The position numbers and the translations under genes were made by a program. A stretch of DNA of 64,000 bases from Brachypterus glaber (taxonomy: Eukaryota > Arthropoda > Insecta > Coleoptera > Kateretidae). The notes beneath the pieces are model-generated. The model ran no database searches. It was not told where the DNA came from and was given only the letters and a program-made list of their open reading frames with translations. Positions 35,635 through 47,700 of this stretch are shown here, piece by piece. The DNA is taken from positions 2,170,001 to 2,234,000 of the forward strand of contig OY294046.1 of assembly GCA_958510825.1 (NCBI GenBank), in the 5' to 3' direction. Numbering within the stretch: position 1 is the first letter of the stretch; each line of letters opens with the position of its first letter.

Positions 35635-36177
35635 GGCAGACTAACATCTCTACTCTAAATTTATCTACTCCCTAACATCCCTACTCCATAACATCCCTAC
35701 TCCACAACAACTCTACTCCGTAACATCTCTACTCCATAACATCTCTACTCCGTAACAACTCTACTCCACACTATATGCACTTTATTAGCCACTTAATAAT
35801 AAATGAGCAGTTCAAAGAACAAAGAATCTTCTTCTTCTAGATTATTTTATTTTTTTCCTAGAAAAAAAAAAATCTTTAAATGTAAATCTAGAACAATCAT
35901 AAATGAATTATTCTAAAAGCAACAATGACCGCGTACTCTTAACATGCACTAATATGTAAGTAATTAATAAACAGAATTCATTTTTGACAGTGATTTAGCA
36001 TGACAAATATTCTTTTGAGTTAAGACATCGAGTGTCTATAGTGTGGAGTAGAGTTGTTACGGAGTAGAGATGTTATGGAGTAGAGATGTTACGGAGTAGA
36101 GTTGTTGTGGAGTAGGGATGTTATGGAGTAGGGATGTTAGGGAGTAGAGAAATTTAGAGTAGAGATGTTAGTCTGCC
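35635..36177. mobile_element. Family U element: inverted arms made of about 16-bp tandem units
   Basis: Ends GGCAGACTAACATCTCTAC and GATGTTAGTCTGCC. Each arm (about 140 bp) is a string of variants of ACTCCRTAACATCTCT, with unique sequence between. Flanked by AAAAAATT on both sides, an apparent 8-bp target duplication inside a CTGT-type repeat, although the A/T composition weakens it. Confidence 0.75.
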
Positions 36178-36480
36178 AAAAAATTTCGAAAAATTTTTAT
36201 TTTTTTTTACGTTTCTTGACGTTTTTATCCAAAAAATATGATTTCTGTCAAAAAAAAAATTCTGTCTGTCGGTCTGTCTGTCTGTCCGGAATATTTGTGA
36301 CCACGATAACTTAAGAACGCTTCGAGCTAAAGACTTCAAATTTGGATTATAGGTTGATTATCCAAAGTTCTAGGCTGGGATTGTTTTTGGTAAAAATGGG
36401 GGTGGGGTAAGGGAATAAAATGGGGTAAAAACAATTGTCAATTTTTTTTTCAATTTATTTTTCGAAAAAATAAACTTTTT
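36178..36480 (+). repeat. CTGT-rich dispersed repeat
   Basis: Contains CTGTCTGTCGGTCTGTCTG, then ATAACTTAAGAACGCTTCG and GTTCTAGGCTGGGATTG. The same order of blocks recurs in the 7.3-7.7 kb region (inverted) and at 40.2-40.6 kb. It was split by the U insertion. Confidence 0.65.
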
Positions 36481-36825
36481 TTGAAAATTTTTTTTTATTA
36501 TTTTTTTTTTTTTTTCGTTTTAATTTTAATGAACCTAAGCCTATTATAGGGGAAAGTATTATTTTGATGGCAGCAGTATTTTGTTATCAATTAATAAAAG
36601 CTTGAAGAAGTTATTTGTTTATATTTGCTATTTTTGAAAAAAAAATTGAAAAAATGTTAATTTTTTTTATTTCTTTTTAATTTTTCTTTTTTTTTTCTTG
36701 GCAGCTGACAAGAAGAAGTCCTAAGAGTCCCAGGACTCCAAACTCAGGAGAAAAGAATAGTTCACCATGATTTCTCTTTAGGGAAATTAAAGAAAACAAA
36801 CCAAATAGTATGATTGCACTAGTTT

Positions 36826-36831
36826 TTTATT
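36826..36831 (-). terminator. Candidate polyadenylation signal of the coiled-coil gene
   Basis: TTTATT on + gives AATAAA on the minus strand, 13 nt after the stop codon at 36844. Confidence 0.4.
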
Positions 36832-36843
36832 AGATACAAAAAT

Positions 36844-38458
36844 TTAGCTTTGTATATTTTGAATAAATTTATTTTGTGTCTCCAAATGTTCTATCTGTTC
36901 TTTTAAATTTCGAATTTCTCGTTTGTACTCTTGAATATCGTCTACATATTTCATGGATTCTTGTCTTTTGTTTTCATAGGCTTCTGAGATATGGGCTAAA
37001 GCGATTTCAGTGTCTATGGAGATTCTTTTAGCTCGATTCGCTTCGTTTAGTTCTTCGATCATTTCTCTTTTTAGCCTCAAATTATCGTTTTCTGTGTCCG
37101 AAATTGCGTCTTTTAGTTTGTCCTTTTCGTTTTCGTATTCTCGGTTTTTTCGTTTTTCTATTTTGAGGTCTTCCTCTGTACGTTCCAATTGTTTTTTCGC
37201 TCTTGTGAGGTCGTCTAGTAACTGGTCCGATTGAAACCGTAGCTTTGTGTTGTCAACCTAGTAAAAAAAAAACTTTTTACGAAAATTTTTATTTTTTTTT
37301 ATTTTTTTTTGCGAAAAACGAAAAAAAAATTGAAATTATATTTATTTTATTATTTTATTTTTTTTTTTAAGTTTATCCCCCATAACTTTTTTGTTTTAAG
37401 GGGGATTAATCCCTATAAGTACTCTTCAAATTTTTTTAATTGCCCTCCTTGACAATTTCAAAGCGAAATGTATTAAAACTTTTCAAATTATGCCAAACTC
37501 GGAGCTAAATTTACCGACTCGGAAAATTATTGAGGGGTTATCTACCCCCATGCGTGCCACCCACTCCTTAAGGAGCCTAATTAGGCTCTTAAAGAGCCGT
37601 TCTTTCCTGCTAACATTAAAAAGCTTAAGCTTTTTACTTGCAAGTTGGAAATTTATCATTGGCCTTAGCTTGGCCAACGTACGTTGGTTCATAAGACTGC
37701 GGCTTTAGATTGGCTAATGTACGATTTTACGATCGAAATTATCGTTGGCGTTAAACCTGCCTTCAGGCAGACAATGTAGGACCAATGCATTTTGCCAACA
37801 TTGGCCCGTCGTATGCTGCCTTAGGGCGGCTGATTTCCTCTCAGTATGTAGGCCCAATGTGGGTTTGCCAATGGGTGGCCAACGAATCAAAATTTGATGG
37901 ATTTCTAACCTCAAGATTTGTTATTTTATCTTTCATATTGATTATTTTTTCTCTCATCGTGAGTTTTTCTTCGCAATCTCGTTCTTTATTCAATGCTTCT
38001 AGAATTTTGTCAGATTTTTTCTCTTCATCTTCTAGTTTTTTATTTAAATCTAATATTACATCGGTAATTTCCTCTGGAGGTGGAGAAATATCCAATTTTT
38101 CTGATTTAATCTTGCTTAAAACAGTGTCTAAATCGCTAATCGCTGAAAATATAGACTCCCTAAGATTATACGATGCTGTAGTTTCAGGTTTTTCTTTGTT
38201 TGTATGGGTAATTTTTAACTGTTCTTTTGTATTATGTGAAGATTTTTTTCCGCATTCTTTTAATTTAGGATCTAATGATATTTTCCTCATTTCTTCGAAT
38301 TGTGACGCCAGTTTTTGTAGATCTGACTGTAATTTTACATTTTCTTCGTGTAATTGTGCTTGATTTTCCATTAATTTTTGATTTGCGTTCTCTAGTGATG
38401 ATATTGAGTGAATGGTGGCACTATCGCCTGATTTATTTGCTTTTATATTATTCAACAT
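36844..38458 (-). CDS. Coiled-coil protein, 320 aa, two exons, unassigned
   Basis: Exon 1 is 38458-37910 (183 codons, phase 0), ending GAG before a GTTAGA donor; exon 2 is 37257-36844, after the acceptor CTAG. The joined frame is 320 residues. Residues about 20-60 form a heptad-rich helix. A serine/threonine/proline-containing stretch follows (about 65-115). From about 125 to the end it is almost continuous charged coiled coil rich in Glu, Lys, Asp and Arg. There is no signal peptide, membrane segment or catalytic motif. The start is the first ATG, 298 bp from the divergent RMND5 start. A structural, centrosomal or cytoskeletal role would be typical of this composition, but I do not recognise the family. 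Reading into the intron (frame continues to 37841) or the antisense 192-codon frame should not be taken as genes. Confidence 0.82.
37564..37687. other. Cluster of overlapping perfect palindromes in an intron
   Basis: Exact palindromes follow one another: CTCCTTAAGGAG (37564-37575), AGCCTAATTAGGCT (37574-37587), GGCTCTTAAAGAGCC (37584-37598), AAAAAGCTTAAGCTTTTT (37618-37635), ACTTGCAAGT (37636-37645), CCAACGTACGTTGG (37674-37687). Imperfect ones (CTGCCT facing AGGCAG; GCTGCC facing GGCGGC) continue to about 37850. Located in the coiled-coil gene intron; function unknown. Confidence 0.85.
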
Positions 38459-38756
38459 GATAATCCACTGAAATTTGCATTCTTTTTTCCCAAAATGATG
38501 TTGACATTGACTTATGTAGGCATGTGACAGTCAATATGACTTTGAAGTCACCTATGAACTATAGCCATAGATTACTATAATGCAGTAACCGTACTGACTT
38601 ACCCACAAAAAAATCGCAAAATCATAGGCTGAAAGAGCCAGTCCGTATCTGTCTTCGTTAGTAGTTCAAATGTACCAAATTTATTTTTCAATCTGGCAAC
38701 GCCGCACCACATGAAAAGGCAATGACATTTGTATGACGTTTGATTAAAAAACAAAC
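38459..38756. promoter_or_regulatory. Putative bidirectional promoter between coiled-coil gene and RMND5
   Basis: The two start codons diverge across 298 bp with no recognised repeat in between, unlike most non-coding DNA here. No TATA box or initiator could be assigned with confidence, so the 5' UTRs and core promoters of both genes are inferred to share this interval. Confidence 0.6.
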
Positions 38757-41700
38757 ATGGAAGCTTGTTTGGCGATAGAAAAAGAAGTTGATAGAGTTTA
38801 TTCAAAATTTGGAGGCATAAATGAACATGCAAGAAGAGTTATAACAGACTTACTCAATCAAGTTGGAAGTTTAAAGACGGAACTAGAAAATGGTAAGTAA
38901 TTAAAAACTAGAAAATGGTAAGTAATTAAAAATAAACCAAACAAAGGATAATTTTGTAAACAAATTATTATAAATAAATGACACCAGGATATTGGATTCG
39001 GGTTGCGTGTATATCTGAGTAAATGGGATAAAAAGTCCAATCATTTGGGCTTCTCTAATTTGGTAATGCCAATAAATACATAAATTCTGATATTTTTTTA
39101 GTGGTTTTCCTTACAGTTTACATTCTTTGCATTAAAATTGCTAGAAAGTAAAATTTTCTGCTTTTTAGTTTAATTAGTTCAATGCGGGGTTCATAGCCCA
39201 CAACACCCCCAGGTAGCAAGGGATGTTATATTACAAGAAATTAACATCAATTTTGGGTGTATTTTTAAACTAAATCATAACATCACATAATATTGAAAAA
39301 TAACATGTATTTAACATCACATTTGCAATGTAACAGGTGAGACGTGAAAACCATGTTATTTAATAACAAATATTTACCAACGCTGTGAATATATCACATG
39401 TCAAATATTAACGTGGCTTTCACGTGAATGCCATGTTATTTTACTTCTCACCGACGTTCGAAGCAAAAAAATCGATATAAGATGATGTTGATAGAGTAAA
39501 TTATTATAAGGAAATTGTATACACATTATACGATTTCCAATGGATAGGGGGCTCTGCCGGGCTTCTCAAGACCACGGACACGGATTAAAGGAATATATTC
39601 TCCGCTTAATCAGCAATTTCGTATTTAGAATCTATTTGTTTCAATCTGTGATTGTTTCAATTACCTACTGATTGATTTTAAATCCGATATTATAGGGTTA
39701 TAGCGTTTTTAATGGTTTTATTTAGAAGGATATTATTTAAATATTAAAGTACAAGTAACGGCATCCATAAGATAATATTATTAGATATAACAGGAATGTG
39801 GATTTATGATGTCACAAACACGTTATTTTCGGGATGTCATTGTGTGATGTTATTAGGGGCGGACTTAGGACATCCCCACCATGCTATCTTCTTGTTAAAT
39901 GAGACTACAATCTTAACATCACATGTCACATATTAACGTGGCTTTCTCGTGAATGTCATGTTATTTTGCTACCTGGGCCTGGTGCCTAGGGACAGATCTC
40001 CACATATCCCTGTTTCTTTTATAGAGTTACGATTTCAGGGGGGTTCATGATCTTGTTCGGTTCCAATGAGTCGTTCCCAAAGCATAGTAGCTGCTTTTTA
40101 GCCATCATTGTATGTGTAGAAAAAAAATCAGAAACTTATATCTCTGAAACAGGCCTGTGCTGGCTTGGTAAAAGGCCATTTACCTTTTCGATTTTTTTTT
40201 TTATTAACGCAAGACTTTTCTTGAGAAAAAATTAAAAAAAAATTGTATTGTTTTTTCTACAGTTTTTGATGTCTTATATCCAATAAAGAGGATTTCTGTC
40301 AATAAAAAATTCTGTCAGTCTGGGAAAATTTTGACAATGATTATTTAAAAATACAAGAAACACTTCAAATTTGGACCATTTGTTGCTTATCCAAAGTTCT
40401 AGGCTAAGATTGTTTTTGGTAAAAATCAGGGTGTGGTAAAATGCAGTAAAAACTGTTTTTTATTTTTTCATTTTTACACAATAACTCAAGAATGCTATGA
40501 GCTAAAGACTTCAAATTCGAACCATAAGTTGCTTATCCAAAGTTCTAGACCGGGATCGGTTTTGATAAAAATCGGAGTGGGGTAAGGGTAAAATGTAGTA
40601 AAAACAATTTTTTTCAAAAAAAGAAATTTTTCTAAAAATGTATGAAATTTTTGTTTTTGAACTTTTTTTATTTTATTTTTTTAATATTCTCTTTGTTATT
40701 TAGCTCCGGATGATCATGTACTCACAGAAATTCAAATCGATTTGCTCAAAAATGCGATGCAAAAAGTCAAAGAAACCATTTCACGGATAGCTTCGGATCA
40801 CAGGGATCTGCACAGCACCGTCTCGAAAGTTGGCAAAGCTATTGACAGAAATTTCGTAGCCGATTTTGCGGCTACAAGCAGAGATGATGTATTTGGAACC
40901 GGTGAAAAAATTAACCTGATCAATAAAGTTATTTGTCAACATTTTTATCGACAGGGGATGCAGGAAGTTGCAGGTGAGCTACTCCAAATTTTGGGAACCT
41001 TCAAGTATTATGTAACGCAAATGGAGCTCTCTACAACTAGAATAATGAAACAAAAGATGTCTACCCTATCTCTATCTCATTTGTGCTACACTTTCCAGCC
41101 AACCAAATAAATACTGTATTTGTTTTTCATACAACAAATACAGTATTTATTTGGTTGGCCGGAAAGTGTAGCACTGAGCGGCACGAACGAACATAGCTAA
41201 TGTGAATCTGTAGAATAAGATAATTCTACTAAAATTTAGATGGCGCCAGTAATTTCTTTAATAAAAATAATATAGATACACTTTTCGCCCGGCCAAGTAA
41301 ATATTGTATTTGTTCAACAAAGAACAAATACAGAATTTGTTTGGTTGGGCGGAAGTGGGAGTGTATGTATGTCTTCTATCCTTTTTGGGTAGAACTTTTG
41401 TCCCTGTCTAATCTAACGGGAGAAATCGCCATTGTACCAAAATTCATACACTTCATACCCCGGTTCTCGCGTTATTATAGATTATAGAGATTTCATATTT
41501 TGGCTACCCCCCTAACACACCTTCTATTAGGGGGGTAGCCATATATGAATTTTGGTACAATTTGCGTTATGTAATACTTGAACGTTCTCTTTATTACTTT
41601 GCAAAAAAAAAAACGATGATTTCCGTTTAAAAAATTCTGTCTGTCCAAGAAATTTGTCACCATGATAACTCGAGAACACTTTGAGCTAACGACTTTGAAT

Positions 41701-44700
41701 TTAGACTATATGTTTTTTTTTCTAGGCTGGGATTATTGCTGGTAAAAATCGGGGTGGGGAAAATGGGGTAAACTATTTTTTCAATAAAAAAAAATTAAAA
41801 ACTTTTTGGTTAAAAAAAATAAAACATCTGTGTAATGGGATTTGGAATATACAAGGGTTCAAAATGTCCTAAAATTACTAAAAAATTCTAACATTTTGCT
41901 ATTTTCCTAAAGTTTTTGACAAAAAAGCTCGAAAAGTCTTAAATTTTTTGACAAATTATCACTTTGTCCTAATTTTTTTTGAATTGGACCTATTTTTTTA
42001 AGAAAAAAAAATAATTAACTGCTTTCACTAGCTTTCTACTTCCATGGTGTGTAAATCGTTTAAAAATGTACGTACGTGTGTCGTCTTTTGCTGTAAGTAG
42101 TTATTATACTATTCATAGTGCGTAACGCTAGAATAGTATTGTACTGTAATTTCACATTTCCCAAAATCGCCAAAAAACGTCATAGATAAAAAATTCTTGG
42201 ATACAAATGTGTTTTATGAAAAAATAAGAAACTTTAAAAATGTCCGTCCGATGCCACGTTTTTTGTGGACACGATAACTCGAGAACGAATAATCCGATCG
42301 ACTCGAAATTTTTAGTACTCTTATAATCTCGTTTTAGTTGAGAGGTAAATCTGTGTACAACCCTCGCGAAATCTTGCAAAATCCCGCGAAATTTTGAGAA
42401 ATCCCGCGAAATCGCGAATTTTGTTCTACCCCTCGGTTTTGATTTATAAAGTTAGCATATTTAAGGTAAAATCTTTTCAAAATCAGTCGAAATAAACTCC
42501 TCCCTATTCTAGATGCTCTGGCGAAAGAGGCCGACATAACTCCCGAACCCCACGAGAAGGAACCTTTCACAGAATTGAACCACATTCTGGACAGCCTTAA
42601 AAATAAAGACTTGGAACCGGCTTTGGCCTGGGCCGCCGCACATCACACCGAATTGGAGAGCCAAAACTCTTCGTTAGAATTTATGTTGCATCGCCTGAAA
42701 TTCATCGAATTGCTTCGCAAGGGGGCGACACACCAGACTGAGGCTATTAGCTATGCCAGGACACATTTTAGGAGATTCGTGCGCAGACATGAAAAAGGTA
42801 AATAATTATAAAAAACTATGTTTATTTCACCCCAAAAATCAAATTTTAAAGAGGGATATCTCCCATTCCAAATAATTTATTTTTTGCACAACCAAGACTA
42901 AACCCTAATTTTACGCTTTCATTTTCGGGACTAAACTTGCCGTTTTTCTCCCTAGGGAATAAAAATCACGGCAACCTTGATAATATTAAAATATTATACT
43001 TACTATATGCTTTGCTGGTTCAAAAATTAGGTTTGGTGGTGTTTTGTAATAAATTAGCGATTCAAACCAATTTATTTGATTTTAACAAAGAAAACCTTTA
43101 AAAATAACATTGTTATAACAATTTATACATAACTTAAAATTTATCATCTTCGTATATTTTGTTGACGTTTGTGTCAACCATATTAAAAAACAATTGAAAT
43201 CGCGATAGCCATGAAACTGACTTTTCGCAATTTACAGGCATCTTGATTAAATTACGAAAATAAAACAACCGATTTTAGACGCGTGGTTTTTAATTTTAAT
43301 TTTATCTACCTACCTAAATTATGTTTGGTCCTGCAAAAAATAGTGTATATACCTCAGGACTAAACTTGGCTGTTTTAGTCCCTTGCATTTCTGTTTCCCC
43401 CGCTCGTTACGCTCGCTCAGGAAACACTAATGCAGCGGGACTAAAACAGCCAGTTTAGTCCCTTGGTATATAAATAACTATATTATTATTATTTTTTTTT
43501 TCGTTGTTGGCAGCAGTCTTTATATTTCAGATATTCAAATACTAATGGGCATGCTCCTCTACGTCCCCAACGGCATCAGCAGCTCCCCCTACAGTTGTTT
43601 GCTCGACTCAGAAATGTGGATTGAAATCTACGAGCTGTTCACGAAAGACGCGTGCGAATTGCTGGGCGTTAGTGTAAACAGTGCCTTAACGACGTGCATA
43701 AACGCAGGCTGCACGGCTATTCCCGCGCTGCTTAACATCAAGCAGGTCATGATGCAGAGACAAGTGACTGGCATTTGGAACGGGAAGGACGAACTTCCGG
43801 TAAGTACAAACCTAATAAAATGAAAAAGAAATCTATATAAAATATTTTACTATTCCTTGAAACGACTTTTGTTTGATTAACGCAGTCGTCCCTCCGAAGT
43901 GACTGATCGATTTCGTGCTTTTTAGCACTCTTCAGAGCCACATATCGGTAGTAAGGACAACTACGAAAGTCAAATCCTTTTCATATATCTCTATATGGAG
44001 TTTACAAATCGTTGTAAGGCATAGTAAAAACAGCTAGCGACTTTTACTATTCCTTACAACGATTTTTAAACTCCATATAGAGATATATGAAAAGGATTTG
44101 ATTTTCGTAGTTGTCCCTACTACCGATATGTGGCTCTGAAGAGTGCTAAAAAGCACGAAATCGATCAGTCACTTCGGAGGGACGACTGCGTTAATCAAAC
44201 AAAAGTCGTTTTAAGGAATAGTAAAATATTTTATATAGATTTTTTAAATTTATAAATATCAAACAATTTAATTTAGTTTGAAAAAGAAATATTTAAAAAC
44301 TGTCCAGGATCTTGTAGGTCTATCACAATGACGTAGAGTAAAGTATTGCGCATTTACCTTCTGCGCATACAAATTTTTGGTTTCACCCTGGTGTATTTTT
44401 TCTTACACTCATGCTGCCTGTGTCAATAATAGATAACTTACAATACATGTCATTTATTGTGCAATATGCCCCTTAAATACACCTTTTTTTACCCTTCCTA
44501 ACAAACTGTGAAGAAACAGGGATGCGTCCACGGAGTAAATATTTACATGACATCAATTAAAAATCTTAACTTTAAAACACAGTAGGTCTTTTGCACTGAC
44601 GTTGTTGTAATTAATCATTTTTTTTAACTTTTAGTTGAAGTATACGACTTTCGTTTATAGAGAAAATTATGTGGTAAAAATTTAATTTCGATCTTCTTGG

Positions 44701-47700
44701 TAATGACGCTACAAATTATCTGATTTGTCTACCGTGAGACACCCGGTATATATTTATATTAAAAAATTGCGTACGGTCCTGTCTATAGTGAAAGTGTAAG
44801 TAAATCTGGCAACAATGTCTTAAGAGGTTGTCACTTTTTTACAGAAGAAGAAGAAGAGGGGGAATAATTCTGTTTATTTCTCGTTCTTTTGTGCAAAAAT
44901 AAACGCAGATTTTGTTGTTAATAATCAACAAATATAGTTTAGTTATATATTATAAGGTAATTTTAAAAATATAAAAATGTCGATGAGACCAGACGACCAC
45001 AGAAGAAAATGGGACAGGGAAGAATACGAAAAAGCTGCAGAAACGAGAAAAAAAGAAGAAAAATTCAAAGAAGAGGAGGAAAAGGACGGTAAAAAGAAGC
45101 CCCCCGTGAAACGTGAACTCCTGAAAACGCGGGAATACAAAGTAGACTTGGATTCTAAATTAGGGAAGAGCATCGTTATAAACAAAAACACTCCATCGTC
45201 ACAGTCTGGGGGTTATTACTGTAATGTGTGTGACTGTGTTGTAAAGGACTCGATCAACTTTTTGGATCATATTAATGGAAAAAAACATCAGCGTAACTTG
45301 GGAATGTCAATGAAAGTTGAGCGTAGTTCACTAGACTCGGTTAAGCAAAGGTTTGAATCTAATAAAAAGAAAATGGAAGAGAAAAAGAAGGAGTATGATA
45401 TGGCGTCTCGTTTGCAAGAACTGGTGGAAGAAGAAGAGAAATTAAAGGAATATAGAAGAGAAAAAAGAAAGGAAAAGAGGAAAGTTGAGGAAATGTTGGA
45501 TAATTCTGGACCAGTTGATGAGATGGCTGCTATTATGGGTTTTTCAGGTTTTGGAACATCAAAAAAGAAATAGAATTCAATATAATAAAGTTAGAAATGT
45601 ATTTTGATTGGTCAAAAAACCATTAAGGTGTCTTCCTACCTTCAAATTTTAAAAATAATCTTTTTTTAAACATTTTTTTTATGTAGAAAGAAAAAACATA
45701 CCATTGTGAACATTTTTAGGTATGTTTATTTATATTTTTAAAGAATACAAAAATAATAGATTTTTAAAGTGCCATTCTTTGGCCATATTTTTTTTTAACA
45801 TAAAAAAACGGGATATTCATAAAAAGTCGCTATTGCCCGAACTAGAAGTAAATTTTTTGGCCAAAAAATAACAAAATGACGGACGTTTTTGTTTGAATTT
45901 TTTAAAAAAATCTTCCGCCATTTTGTTATTTTTTTGGCAAAAAAAATCTAGTTCGGGCTATAGCGACTTCAGTACTAAATAATATCCTGTTTTGTTTTTT
46001 TTTTTCAGACAATTCAGCCGGAATCATGGTGACCACCGTTTTTTGATATTTTTTTCAAAAAAAAATATGACCAAAAAATGGCACTAAAAATGTATTTTTT
46101 ATGTATTTGAATATAAATATACATACATACAAAATTTCACAATGATATCTTTTTTCTTTCTATACATATAAAAAAAATGTTTAAAAAAAAATATTTTTAA
46201 AATTTGAATGTAGAAAGACCATAAATTATATACCATTAATTTTTGGCAACTCCCACCATGCTCTTAAATAAACAGTGTTAAACAGTGCAACATATAAACA
46301 ATTTTTTTGTTAAATTAAAAAAATGTTTTATATTTTGTGACACTGGACTAGATGTTATTTTTAGACAGGTCCATACACTTTTTATACTGAGAAAAAGCTG
46401 TCAATGTTGTTAAGAACACACAGGGTTATTATTTTTTTAATTGTAAGGTACAATTTGTAACTCTACTGCCCTACTACGCTAGAAAGCAGTAACTCCATTT
46501 GTCATATAGCAGGGTTTTCAAAATATTACATCAGAGTTGACGTCAAAACGTCGCTAGGCGACAAATTAAGTTACTGCTTTCTAGCATAGTATGGCAGTAT
46601 AGGTATACCATGGTGACTGAACCTCAGACTTTTTTATTTTGTGTATTTGACTGGTGTTTTTATGAAAAAGTTTCATCTTACCTAATAACTTTTTTTCTGA
46701 AACATTTCACTTTCCACTTCTAATGTAAAATTGCATATGTTTAAGCCTGTATACTATGAAAAAGTATAAAAGACCATAATTATAATTATGTATTAAAAAA
46801 AAAAACACTGAATAAAAAAGATTTCTTAGCAGCAAAATATTTTAAAAATATTGTATTAACAAAAACCTACTTACACATTTTCCTTTTTTTTACATAACAA
46901 AGACTTCCCTAAATATTTTAGGGGAAATCAAAATTTAAAACAATCTCTACTGACCTCATTTTAAAGTGTAGTTTAGATTGTATTAATATTATAAATATCT
47001 TGTAATAAATATAATTTGCAGTAGAATTTTATGCAAAAATCGTATGGGTTATATGTAATACAATGTGGGTTAGACGATTTTTGCATAACACCGCAAAATT
47101 TATCTTAATTTATAATAAAAAGAATAAATTAAATTATTTATGTTTAATTTTTCTAGTAGATCCCTAAGTTGCTTCTAAACAATTCTGTCACCTACTATAG
47201 CCCACTGTGCGGTGGGGTGAGGCAACAAGGCGGCTTCCTCAGGGCGCAAAGCTGCGTTTTTTTGTTTAGTTATTGACCTTTTTTAGTTCTTCCTTTTTTT
47301 TGGCCTTTTCTCAGTGAGATAATTAGCCAGATCCCTCTTAGCTACTCAATTCACCAAGAGTGGTTCTTGTCTGGCTTGGCACCATGCCCACTCCTGTTTT
47401 GATTATAGAAAATTTCCAGTCATCTGTAAGACCTTTTCTTTTCCTTCTTCCCTTTTCGTGTTTGCTGTTGGTTGTGTTAGCTGTTGACAAGGCTGTTTTT
47501 TCTAATTTATAATTATATTTGCGCATGCGCTAGTATACAAAAAATTCTGTACGTATAAAAACTTCACGTGTTAGTTGCTTCCAAATCAAAATTTATCAGC
47601 ATTATAAATGATTAAAAAACATAGAATTCCCTTCTTACTCCAATATAATCACATGTTCGTCATTTTACTGCACATCATCCATACAATCACTATAAAATAT

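Noticed and set aside
36703..36780. Possible terminal exon after the acceptor TTCTTGGCAG (ADKKKS and stop)
   Set aside because: Ir25a already ends with a conserved membrane segment, tail and stop, and no other + strand gene lies upstream. An alternative 3' exon cannot be excluded without transcripts.
37785..38460. 192-codon + strand frame opposite the coiled-coil gene
   Set aside because: Low-complexity Ser/Phe antisense of the coiled-coil exon; it crosses the exon-intron boundary without splice support.
47338..47526. 62-codon minus-strand frame
   Set aside because: No family resemblance, no splice sites, length expected by chance in this composition.
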